Positions 1-6,745 of a stretch of 46,897 bases of DNA are shown piece after piece (position 1 is the first letter of the stretch; every line of letters begins with the position of its first letter). The stretch is from NCBI GenBank assembly GCA_900769465.1, contig CAAGGT010000277.1, forward strand, positions 1 through 46,897. The letters run 5' to 3'. This DNA is from Bacteroidaceae bacterium (GTDB lineage Bacteria > Bacteroidota > Bacteroidia > Bacteroidales > Bacteroidaceae). The notes beneath the pieces are model-generated. The model ran no database searches. It was not told the origin of the DNA and worked only from the letters and a program-made list of their open reading frames with translations. The position numbers were made by a program, and so were the translations under genes.

Positions 1-72
1 AACACTTGCAGCAAAAGGTCACGCGTAGCGCGGGCGCAGTTCGCGCCGTGTGGGTTGCGAAAAGCAAGTGTT
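1..72 (+). repeat. structured element E1 (hairpin with GTA-loop core)
   Basis: A 9-bp perfect inverted repeat (1-9 with 64-72) encloses a core that resembles the one at 491-548. The shared part runs from GCAGC through AGGTC to CGCGGG. Inside it a small hairpin can form: CGC at 22-24 and GCG at 28-30 around a GTA loop at 25-27. A second small hairpin, GGCGC at 33-37 with GCGCC at 43-47, follows. The element is followed by a hairpin at 97-119, the same order as for E2. The left edge may be cut by the window. By analogy with E2 it probably lies just downstream of another small peptide gene outside the window, which is inference. Confidence 0.5.
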
Positions 73-96
73 GTCAGTGGTGCTTGAATAATAAAG

Positions 97-119
97 CGAG
101 GGCGGTTCGCCCGCCCTTG
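97..119 (+). terminator. GC-rich hairpin after E1
   Basis: The stem GAGGGCGG/CCGCCCTT closes a 5-nt loop (TTCGC). A short T-rich stretch starts about 10 nt downstream. It is a plausible intrinsic terminator for whatever transcript enters the window from the left, although no immediate T-run follows the stem. Confidence 0.45.
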
Positions 120-146
120 TGAAATAAATTTTAGACATAAGAACAA

Positions 147-290
147 AACTCCCCCGTCACTTCGTGACACCCCCTCTTTAAAAAGAGTGGGAGTTTATGG
201 GGCTGTCCTTCTGTCAAAAAAAGAGAGATCCTTCCGACGCTACGCTCTGTCAGGATGACATTGTGCGCGTAAGGAGATTCTTAAAAACAA
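147..290. repeat. REP-like palindromic intergenic sequence
   Basis: This non-coding stretch contains nested palindromes. AACTCCC near 147 pairs with GGGAGTT near 189-195 and encloses GTCAC-TTC-GTGAC and CTCTTT-AA-AAAGAG. A second imperfect palindrome, ATCCTTCCGAC...GTCAGGAT, lies at about 229-257. Such motifs are typical of repetitive extragenic palindromes. Together with 1-146 and 291-313 they fill the whole 313-nt interval before the peptide gene. An open frame runs through 197-313 in phase with the peptide gene, but it looks like repeat sequence rather than protein. Confidence 0.5.
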
Positions 291-313
291 AACGAATAAA
301 ATTTATACGATAT

Positions 314-478
314 ATGAAGAAGACTTATGTATCACCTCTCATGGTAGAGGTAAATGTTGAAGCGGAGACTATGCTTGCAGCTTCATTGAAGTTGGATAAT
401 GACAAGACCGTAGATACCTCAAACGGTGGCCAGCTCGGTGGCAACCACCGCGGACAGTGGGGAAATCTTTGGGATTAA
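314..478 (+). CDS. small peptide of unknown function (54 aa)
   Basis: The frame is open from 197, but the ATG at 314 (MKKTYVSPLMVEV...) is the convincing start. It gives the basic KKTY N-terminus and hydrophobic-acidic pattern seen in many unannotated short Bacteroidales peptides, and everything upstream is palindromic repeat. The product has a conserved-looking N-half (KKTYVSP...ETMLAAS), an acidic middle and a Gly/Asn/Trp-rich C-terminus (QLGGNHRGQWGNLWD). There is no signal peptide, membrane segment or known catalytic domain. The stop is followed after 12 nt by structured element E2 and then a strong terminator, so it appears to be a monocistronic unit. A leader-core organisation as in modified peptides is possible, but no modification enzyme is encoded nearby. 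The function is unknown. Confidence 0.6.
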   Translation: MKKTYVSPLMVEVNVEAETMLAASLKLDNDKTVDTSNGGQLGGNHRGQWGNLWD

Positions 479-490
479 TTCCAAAGATTC

Positions 491-548
491 GATGAAGAGT
501 GCAGCCATAGGTCGCGTGTAACGCGGGTGGCGATGAGCACTCTTCGTC
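491..548 (+). ncRNA. structured element E2 downstream of small peptide
   Basis: A 12-bp stem (491-502 with 537-548, one G:T pair) encloses a core homologous to E1. About 25 of 31 aligned positions match from GCAGC to CGCGGG. The inner hairpin here is CGCGT (513-517), loop GTA (518-520), ACGCG (521-525). Compared with E1, the pair next to the loop changes from C-G to T-A while the loop stays GTA. That is a compensatory change and supports a selected RNA fold. It may be a 3' UTR element or a small RNA. Confidence 0.45.
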
Positions 549-570
549 AAATTTGTGGCAGTAATAGAAT

Positions 571-601
571 ATGGCGAGGATTTTTCCTCGCCATTCTTTT
601 T
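571..601 (+). terminator. intrinsic terminator of the small peptide unit
   Basis: A 10-bp perfect stem (571-580 with 585-594) has a TTTT loop and is followed by TCTTTTT. It ends the peptide/E2 transcript and lies between that unit and the convergent ZIP transporter gene. Confidence 0.8.
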
Positions 602-650
602 GGGGCATTGTCGCCCTTGGTCGCCTTTTCAGGCCTTTTCAATTGATATC

Positions 651-1424
651 TTATTCCAAGCAGCTGTCGAGCAACATCATCAGCATGAATCCAATGGCAA
701 AACCAATGGTGCCGATGTTGCTGTGTGCGCCTTTCTGCGACGAAGGGATGAGTTCTTCAACCACTACATAGAGCATTGCACCGGCTGCAAATGCCAAGAG
801 TATTGGCATAGCGGCCGAACTGTCTTTTAGGATGAACATTGTGGCAAGTGCTGCAATCGGCTCTACAAGCCCCGATGCCGCTCCCCACACGAATGCTTTG
901 CCGGGGCTCTTGCCTTCGTTGCGCAGTGGAACGGAGATTATTGCCCCCTCGGGGATGTTCTGTATTGCCATACCAATTGACAACGCCAGTGCGCCGGCAA
1001 GGGTGAGGTCGGTGTTTCCGCTCAAAACTCCGCCAAAGACGACACCAACGGCCATGCCCTCGGGTATGTTGTGCAAGGCTACGGCAAGTATCATCTTGAT
1101 TGAGCGCGGAAGGCGCGAACGTGGGCCCTCGGGGCGTTTGTCGTCAATATGCTGGTGGGGTATGACGGTGTCGAGCAACAGCAGAAAACAGATGCCGGCT
1201 GCAAAGCCTGTGAGTACAGGCCATGTGTTGCCTATGCCATCGCCAACCTGCTCCAGTGCGGGTTGCAGCAGCGACCAGAAACTGGCAGCCACCATCACTC
1301 CCGATGCAAAGCCGAGCATTGCGCTGTTTGTCTTTTCACTTATGCCGCCACGCATCATCAATACTATGGCTGCGCCCAATGCTGTTCCCAAGAAAGGTAT
1401 TGTAAGACCTATGATTGTTTCCAT
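651..1424 (-). CDS. ZIP family divalent metal transporter
   Basis: The 257-residue polytopic inner-membrane protein has about eight hydrophobic segments, the usual size and layout of the ZupT/GufA branch of ZIP permeases. The metal-site helices are clear: HNIPEG at residues 118-123 in TM4 and QNIPEG at 155-160 in TM5. A short histidine-containing loop (HQH near 90-92) lies before TM4. The family imports Zn2+ and other divalent cations; the exact metal here cannot be told. The start METIIGLTIP opens directly into TM1, and a TAnnTTTG box lies about 23 nt upstream. The gene stands alone, divergent from purL, and converges on the small peptide unit. Confidence 0.9.
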   Translation of the reverse strand: METIIGLTIPFLGTALGAAIVLMMRGGISEKTNSAMLGFASGVMVAASFWSLLQPALEQVGDGIGNTWPVLTGFAAGICFLLLLDTVIPHQHIDDKRPEGPRSRLPRSIKMILAVALHNIPEGMAVGVVFGGVLSGNTDLTLAGALALSIGMAIQNIPEGAIISVPLRNEGKSPGKAFVWGAASGLVEPIAALATMFILKDSSAAMPILLAFAAGAMLYVVVEELIPSSQKGAHSNIGTIGFAIGFMLMMLLDSCLE

Positions 1425-1446
1425 AATTCCTATAGTGTTTCTGTAG

Positions 1447-1454
1447 CAAAGTTA
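1447..1454 (-). promoter_or_regulatory. -7 box of the ZIP transporter gene
   Basis: On the minus strand this reads TAACTTTG, a perfect match to the Bacteroidetes TAnnTTTG -7 element, 22 nt before the start codon. No clear TTTG -33 element is seen at the expected spacing. Confidence 0.55.
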
Positions 1455-1548
1455 TAAAAAACGGTGCATAATAATGTGGTTCTTACAATAATATTGCATT
1501 AACAAAAACAAATGTTGCCAAAATTTCTATAATATTGTTTTTTTTGTT

Positions 1549-1582
1549 TATTTTTGTTCCATATTGTGCCCTTATAGTATTG
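1549..1582 (+). promoter_or_regulatory. candidate purL promoter
   Basis: TATTTTTG at 1549-1556 matches TAnnTTTG and is preceded by TTTC at 1524-1527 (21-nt spacer). Alternatively TTTG at 1553-1556 with TAGTATTG at 1575-1582 gives an 18-nt spacer. Either would give a short leader for purL. The two possibilities cannot be separated by eye. No purine riboswitch fold is visible. Confidence 0.45.
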
Positions 1583-1616
1583 GGCAAAATGCAATGTAAA
1601 ACAAAATATCATATAT

Positions 1617-4600
1617 ATGATTTACTTTTTCAGTACACAGGGTGGTTCTGTAATTGCTACCCAGACAAAGAACGTTTTGACAGCCGAGGATGTTGAGAAA
1701 CTCTGCTGGCTGTATGGTGAGGCAACTTTGCTCGAGGGCGAGACTGTCAATGGCTGTTTTGTCGGTCCACGTCGTGAAATGATTACTCCGTGGAGTACCA
1801 ATGCTGTGGAGATTACCCAGAATATGGGACTTTGCGGCATTCAGCGCATCGAGGAGTATTTCGAGGTTGAGAACGAGGATGCCGAGTATGACCCTATGTT
1901 ACAGCGTATGTACCGTGGTCTTGACCAGGAGATATTCACTGTTGACATTGAGCCAAAGCCAATAGAGTTCATCGAGGATTTGGAGAGCTACAACGAGCAG
2001 GAGGGACTTGCACTTTCAAAGGAGGAGATTGACTACTTGCACCGTGTAGAGGGTGAACTTGGCCGCAAGCTCACCGACAGTGAGGTGTTCGGTTTTGCAC
2101 AGATCAACTCGGAGCATTGCCGTCACAAGATTTTCGGCGGTACATTCATCATCGATGGCCAGGAGATGCCATCGTCGCTCTTTGCAATGATCAAGCGCAC
2201 TACAAACGAGAACCGCAACAGCATCATCTCGGCCTACAAGGACAACGTTGCCTTTGCACAGGGTCCTGTTGTAGAGCAGTTCGCGCCTGCCGACCACTCA
2301 ATCCCCGACTATTTCGTAATAAAGGATATAGAGACCGTTATCTCGCTCAAGGCCGAGACGCACAACTTCCCCACAACCGTTGAGCCTTTCAACGGTGCAT
2401 CTACAGGAACAGGTGGTGAAATCCGCGACCGTATGGGTGGCGGTAAGGGCTCTTGGCCAATTGCCGGTACTGCGGTTTACATGACATCATATCCACGTAC
2501 ATATAACGACCGCAAGTGGGAGGAGATGCTTCCCGTGCGCAAGTGGTTGTACCAGACACCCGAGCAGATCCTTACAAAGGCTTCAAACGGTGCATCGGAT
2601 TTCGGTAACAAGTTCGGCCAGCCGCTTATCTGCGGCTCAGTGCTTACATTTGAGCACAAGGAGAACGACGAGGTCTACGGATATGACAAGGTTATTATGC
2701 TTGCCGGCGGTGTGGGCTACGGTACACGCCGCGACTGCCTCAAAGGCGCTCCAGAGCCCGGCAACAAGGTTATTGTGATGGGTGGTGACAACTACCGCAT
2801 CGGTCTTGGTGGCGGTTCGGTATCATCGGTAGATACAGGCCGTTACTCTTCGGGTATTGAGCTCAACGCCGTGCAGCGTGCCAATGCCGAGATGCAGAAG
2901 CGTGCATACAACGTTGTGCGTGCGCTCTGCGAGGACGAGACAAACCCTGTTGTCTCAATCCACGACCACGGTTCGGCAGGTCACGTGAACTGCTTGTCCG
3001 AGCTTGTCGAGGAGTGCGGTGGTGTAATCAACATGGCAAATCTGCCTGTAGGCGACAGCACACTCTCGGCAAAGGAGATTATTGCCAACGAGTCACAGGA
3101 GCGTATGGGCTTGCTCATCAAAGAAGATGCAATTGAGTATGTACGCAAGGTTGCCGAGCGTGAGCGTGCTCCAATGTACGTAGTAGGTGAGACAACAGGT
3201 GATGCCCGCTTTGCATTCGAGCAGGCCGACGGTGTTCGTCCGTTCGACCTCTCGGTGAGCCAGATGTTCGGTTCTTCTCCAAAGACATATATGGTTGACA
3301 AGACCGTTGAGCGTCACTATAAGGATGCAGAGTATGACGCAGAGAACATTGAGGATTACTTGACCGATGTTCTCCGTCTTGAGGCTGTTGCATGTAAGGA
3401 CTGGTTGACAAACAAGGTCGACCGTTCGGTGACAGGTAAGATTGCCCGTCAGCAGTGCCAGGGTGAGATTCAGTTGCCGCTAAGCGACTGCGGTGTGGTA
3501 ACACTCGACTACCGTGGCAAGCAGGGTATTGCAACATCTATCGGCCACGCGCCACAGGCAGGTCTTGCCGATCCTGCCAAGGGTTCTGTGCTTGCAGTGT
3601 CTGAGGCTTTGACAAACATTGTGCTCGCTCCGCTTGCAAACGGCATCAAGAGCATCTCGCTCAGTGCCAACTGGATGTGGCCTTGCCGCTCACAGGAGGG
3701 TGAGGATGCACGTCTCTACCGTGGTGTTGAGGCACTTAGCGATTTCTGCTGCGCCTTGAAGATTAACGTTCCTACAGGTAAGGACTCTTTGTCAATGACA
3801 CAGAAGTACCCCGACGGAACAAAGGTAATCAGCCCGGGAACAGTGATTGTTTCTGCAGGCGGTGAGGTTTCTGATGTTCGCAAAGTGGTTTCTCCTGTAA
3901 TGGTCAACGAGCCAAAGAGTGCTTTCTATCATATCGACTTCAGCTTCGACCACTTGCGTCTTGGCGGTTCTGCTTTTGCGCAGACGCTCAACTGCATTGG
4001 TGACGATGTTCCTACAGTGGCTAATCCCGAATATTTTGCCGAGGCATTCGATGCAGTGCAGAAGCTTGTGAACGCAGGCATTGTAATGGCCGGTCACGAC
4101 GTTTCGGCCGGTGGTCTCATCACTACACTGCTTGAGATGTGTTTCGCCAACACAACAGGCGGTATGGAGATTGACCTCAACGGTGTTGTTGAGAAAGACA
4201 TCGTTAAGTTGCTGTTTGCCGAGAACCCTGCGTTGGTAATCCAGGTTGCCGACAAGGACAAGTGCCGCATGCAGGAGATTCTCGACGAGGCTGGTATCTG
4301 CTTTGTGAAGATTGGTACTCCTTGCGAGAAGCGTCACATTGCAGTGGCAAAGGACAAGCGCACACGTCTGTTCGATATCGACCACTACCGCGATGTATGG
4401 TACGACAGTTCATATCTGATGGATTTGAAGCAGAGCTTCAACGGTTGCGCGAGCGAGCGTCTGAAGAACTACAAGAACCAGCCTTTGCGTTTCCGTTTGC
4501 CTTCACGCTTCAGCGGTATGCTAAAGGATTACGGCATGTCGGCCGACCGTCGCGAGAAATCGGGCGTTCGTGCAGCAATCATCCGCGAGAAGGGTACAAA

Positions 4601-5318
4601 CGGCGAGCGTGAGATGGCATACGCTATGCACCTTGCAGGTTTCGACGTTAAGGACGTTACAATGACCGACCTCATCAGTGGCCGCGAGACACTCGACGAG
4701 GTGAACTTCATTGTATTCTGCGGTGGTTTCTCTAACTCCGACGTTCTTGGTTCAGCAAAGGGTTGGGCCGGTGGCTTCCTCTTCAATCCAAAGGCAAAGG
4801 CTGCTCTCGACCGCTTCTATCAGCGCGAGGACACTCTGTCACTGGGTATCTGTAACGGTTGCCAGCTGATGATGGAGCTTAACCTCATCAATCCCGAGTT
4901 CGAGGAGCGTGGCCATATGTTGCACAACAACTCACACAAGTTCGAGTCGTCGTTCGTGGGCGTTAATATCCCCGAGAACAACAGCGTTCTCTTTGGTTCA
5001 CTCTCCAACAGTCGTCTTGGTGTTTGGGTTGCTCACGGCGAGGGTAAGTTCTCACTCCCATACGATGCCGAGAAGTACAACATCGTGGCACAGTATGCAT
5101 ACGAGGGCTATCCAGCGAACCCCAACGGTTCCGATTTCAACGTTGCAGCTCTTGCAAGTGCAAACGGCCGTCACGTTGCAATGATGCCTCACCCAGAGCG
5201 TGCTATCTTCCCATGGCAGTGTGCTACATATCCGGCTAACCGTTTGGCCGATGATGTTACACCGTGGATTGAGATTTTCCGCAACGCTTATAACTGGGTT
5301 GCTGAAAAGGTAAAATAA
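1617..5318 (+). CDS. purL: phosphoribosylformylglycinamidine synthase (FGAM synthase)
   Basis: The 1233-residue single-chain PurL is the long form that fuses synthetase and glutaminase. It catalyses ATP-dependent conversion of FGAR plus glutamine to FGAM, the fourth step of purine biosynthesis, in the cytoplasm. The N-terminal region carries EHCRHKIF (around 168), the first AIRS-like half contains KAETHNFPTT and GGEIRDR, and the second half contains PTGKDSLSMTQ. The C-terminal class I glutamine amidotransferase has Cys1079 in LGICNGCQ and the His1192-x-Glu1194 pair in MPHPERAIFPW, so it looks fully active. The start MIYFFSTQ is conserved-looking in Bacteroidales PurL. The gene is followed by an unusual AAGG-rich hairpin and two chromate-transporter genes that may be cotranscribed. 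Confidence 0.97.
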   Translation: MIYFFSTQGGSVIATQTKNVLTAEDVEKLCWLYGEATLLEGETVNGCFVGPRREMITPWSTNAVEITQNMGLCGIQRIEEYFEVENEDAEYDPMLQRMYRGLDQEIFTVDIEPKPIEFIEDLESYNEQEGLALSKEEIDYLHRVEGELGRKLTDSEVFGFAQINSEHCRHKIFGGTFIIDGQEMPSSLFAMIKRTTNENRNSIISAYKDNVAFAQGPVVEQFAPADHSIPDYFVIKDIETVISLKAETHNFPTTVEPFNGASTGTGGEIRDRMGGGKGSWPIAGTAVYMTSYPRTYNDRKWEEMLPVRKWLYQTPEQILTKASNGASDFGNKFGQPLICGSVLTFEHKENDEVYGYDKVIMLAGGVGYGTRRDCLKGAPEPGNKVIVMGGDNYRIGLGGGSVSSVDTGRYSSGIELNAVQRANAEMQKRAYNVVRALCEDETNPVVSIHDHGSAGHVNCLSELVEECGGVINMANLPVGDSTLSAKEIIANESQERMGLLIKEDAIEYVRKVAERERAPMYVVGETTGDARFAFEQADGVRPFDLSVSQMFGSSPKTYMVDKTVERHYKDAEYDAENIEDYLTDVLRLEAVACKDWLTNKVDRSVTGKIARQQCQGEIQLPLSDCGVVTLDYRGKQGIATSIGHAPQAGLADPAKGSVLAVSEALTNIVLAPLANGIKSISLSANWMWPCRSQEGEDARLYRGVEALSDFCCALKINVPTGKDSLSMTQKYPDGTKVISPGTVIVSAGGEVSDVRKVVSPVMVNEPKSAFYHIDFSFDHLRLGGSAFAQTLNCIGDDVPTVANPEYFAEAFDAVQKLVNAGIVMAGHDVSAGGLITTLLEMCFANTTGGMEIDLNGVVEKDIVKLLFAENPALVIQVADKDKCRMQEILDEAGICFVKIGTPCEKRHIAVAKDKRTRLFDIDHYRDVWYDSSYLMDLKQSFNGCASERLKNYKNQPLRFRLPSRFSGMLKDYGMSADRREKSGVRAAIIREKGTNGEREMAYAMHLAGFDVKDVTMTDLISGRETLDEVNFIVFCGGFSNSDVLGSAKGWAGGFLFNPKAKAALDRFYQREDTLSLGICNGCQLMMELNLINPEFEERGHMLHNNSHKFESSFVGVNIPENNSVLFGSLSNSRLGVWVAHGEGKFSLPYDAEKYNIVAQYAYEGYPANPNGSDFNVAALASANGRHVAMMPHPERAIFPWQCATYPANRLADDVTPWIEIFRNAYNWVAEKVK

Positions 5319-5344
5319 GGCCTATTTAGGCGTACTAAGGGCTA

Positions 5345-5388
5345 TTAAGGGGAATTAAGGAACATTAATGTACCTTAGTTTCCCTTAA
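5345..5388 (+). terminator. imperfect hairpin after purL (terminator or processing site)
   Basis: A 22-nt arm (5345-5366) is nearly complementary to 5367-5388, giving a long AT-rich hairpin with almost no loop, followed by TTCTCTTTAAT. The left side is built from an approximately 10-bp periodic ATTAAGG motif that starts near 5334. It may attenuate readthrough from purL into the chromate-transporter genes. Confidence 0.5.
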
Positions 5389-5412
5389 TTCTCTTTAATA
5401 ATACAACATTTT

Positions 5413-5958
5413 ATGCCAACATCCCTTTTTAAACTCTTTACAACATTCTTCCGCATTGGGCTTTTTACCTTTGGCGGCGGGTATGCGATGATACCGCTCA
5501 TTGAGAGCGATGTCGTTGAGCGTAACCGTTGGATACCAAAGAGTGATTTTGTGGACTTGTTGGCTGTGGCACAGTCGGCCCCCGGTGTGTTTGCCGTGAA
5601 TATGGCTGTGTTCATAGGCTACAGGCTACGCGGTATCGCAGGTGCTTTGGCGGCTGCTTTCGGTTGTGTGTTGCCATCGGTTATCATAATACTGCTCATA
5701 GCATTGTTCTTCCGCCAGTTCCGCCACATTGAGGTGGTTAACAACGTGTTCAAGGGCTTGCGTCCGGCTGTGGTGGCGCTCATTGCCGTGCCTGTGTTCA
5801 ACGTGGCAAAGAGTGCAAAGGTGGGGTGGACTATGGCGTGGATTCCTGTGCTGTCGGCAATGCTGATTGTGGCATTCGGAGTGTCGCCGATATATGTGAT
5901 AATTGCAGCAGGCATAGCAGGGTTCGTCTATGGCAAAGTGAAAGGGGGTGAGGCGTGA
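5413..5958 (+). CDS. chrA: chromate transporter family protein, first subunit
   Basis: The 181-residue membrane protein equals one CHR domain. It begins with an amphipathic stretch, then FRIGLFTFGGGYAMIPL (about residues 14-30), the hallmark FGGG motif, and continues with QSAPGVFAVNMAVFIGYR (about 55-72) and four to five hydrophobic segments. ChrA proteins with two such halves export chromate; short ones occur as heteromeric pairs. The downstream gene overlaps it by 4 nt (GTGA), so the two are translationally coupled and probably form one transporter. The natural substrate may be another oxyanion. No chromate-resistance genes are adjacent. Confidence 0.9.
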   Translation: MPTSLFKLFTTFFRIGLFTFGGGYAMIPLIESDVVERNRWIPKSDFVDLLAVAQSAPGVFAVNMAVFIGYRLRGIAGALAAAFGCVLPSVIIILLIALFFRQFRHIEVVNNVFKGLRPAVVALIAVPVFNVAKSAKVGWTMAWIPVLSAMLIVAFGVSPIYVIIAAGIAGFVYGKVKGGEA

Positions 5959-6536
5959 TATTTCTTGAACTTTTCTATACCTTTTTAAAGATAGGTCTCT
6001 TCTCTTTCGGTGGAGGCTATGGCATGCTCTCTGTTATTCAGGGTGAGGTGGTTACGCGCCATGCGTGGCTCACTGCATCGGAGTTTACCGATATTGTGGC
6101 AGTGAGCCAGATGACTCCGGGCCCCATCGGTATCAACTCTGCAACATACGTGGGTTATACTGCCGTGTTGAATGCGACCGGTAACGGTAGCTTGGCTGTT
6201 TTGGGCTCTTTGGTAGCATCTTTAGCAGTGATGTTGCCATCGGTTGTGCTGATGCTCATTGTGAGCCGTTTCTTTATGAAATATAGCAAGCACAGGAATA
6301 TTGAGGCGGTGTTCCGTCTGCTGCGTCCTGCGGTGGTGGGTTTGATTGCATCGGCAGCACTGCTGTTGATGACAGAGGAGAATTTCGGCTCGCCAACGGA
6401 AACGCCTTTGCAGTTCTGGGTTAGCGTGGCACTGTTTGTGGCTGCGTTCGTCGCAATGAAATTCTTTAAGGTAAGCCCAATTTTAATTCTTCTCCTTGCA
6501 GGTGTGTTCGGAGGTGTGTTCTATGGGTTGGTATAA
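5955..6536 (+). CDS. chrA: chromate transporter family protein, second subunit
   Basis: The 193-residue CHR-domain protein starts at a GTG that overlaps the stop of its partner. It has LKIGLFSFGGGYGMLSVI near the N-terminus (about 12-29), SQMTPGPIGINSATYVGY (about 51-68) and several hydrophobic helices. Relative to the first subunit it carries the TPGP version of the second motif, as in the other half of long ChrA. That supports a two-chain transporter rather than a recent duplication or a frameshifted long gene: the start, the overlap and both N-terminal motifs are intact. It is the last gene before a repeat-containing intergenic region and a hairpin shared with uvrA. Confidence 0.9.
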   Translation: MIFLELFYTFLKIGLFSFGGGYGMLSVIQGEVVTRHAWLTASEFTDIVAVSQMTPGPIGINSATYVGYTAVLNATGNGSLAVLGSLVASLAVMLPSVVLMLIVSRFFMKYSKHRNIEAVFRLLRPAVVGLIASAALLLMTEENFGSPTETPLQFWVSVALFVAAFVAMKFFKVSPILILLLAGVFGGVFYGLV

Positions 6537-6542
6537 GATAAA

Positions 6543-6570
6543 GGTGAAAGCGGAAAGGTGAAAGGTGAAA
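6543..6570. repeat. 7-bp tandem repeat (GGTGAAA-type, four units)
   Basis: Four adjacent heptamers, GGTGAAA, GCGGAAA, GGTGAAA and GGTGAAA, lie just downstream of the second chromate-transporter gene. They are part of a 204-nt non-coding interval that also holds a perfect 11-bp palindrome at 6648-6672. Confidence 0.6.
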
Positions 6571-6647
6571 ACTGCGAGTGAGCGTTGCTTGCGACGACGG
6601 GAACTTTAGCTCCTCAAAGGAGTGCGGCAAGGTCGCCTTAAAGCTGG

Positions 6648-6672
6648 TTTAACCGCACGCAGTGCGGTTAAA
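6648..6672. repeat. perfect 11-bp inverted repeat
   Basis: TTTAACCGCAC at 6648-6658 and its exact complement at 6662-6672 are separated by GCA. No T-run follows, so it reads more like a palindromic repeat unit than a terminator. Confidence 0.5.
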
Positions 6673-6703
6673 GTGAAAGCCTTTTGTATGAGTAGCTGTC
6701 TTA

Positions 6704-6745
6704 TATAACAGAAACGGCAAGCAATAGCTTGCCGTTTCTGTTATA
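6704..6745. terminator. bidirectional hairpin between chrA and uvrA
   Basis: A 19-bp perfect stem (6704-6722 with 6727-6745) has an AATA loop and overlaps the uvrA stop codon. No long T-run follows on either strand, but its position between converging genes suggests a shared transcription end. Confidence 0.7.

Noticed and set aside
832..1446. 204-codon open frame on the plus strand
   Set aside because: Antisense to the ZIP transporter; the composition is an artefact of reversed hydrophobic codons.
5413..6536. A frameshifted long chrA
   Set aside because: Both halves have their own starts and complete N-terminal FGGG motifs, and they overlap by GTGA. Two-gene chromate transporters are a known arrangement.
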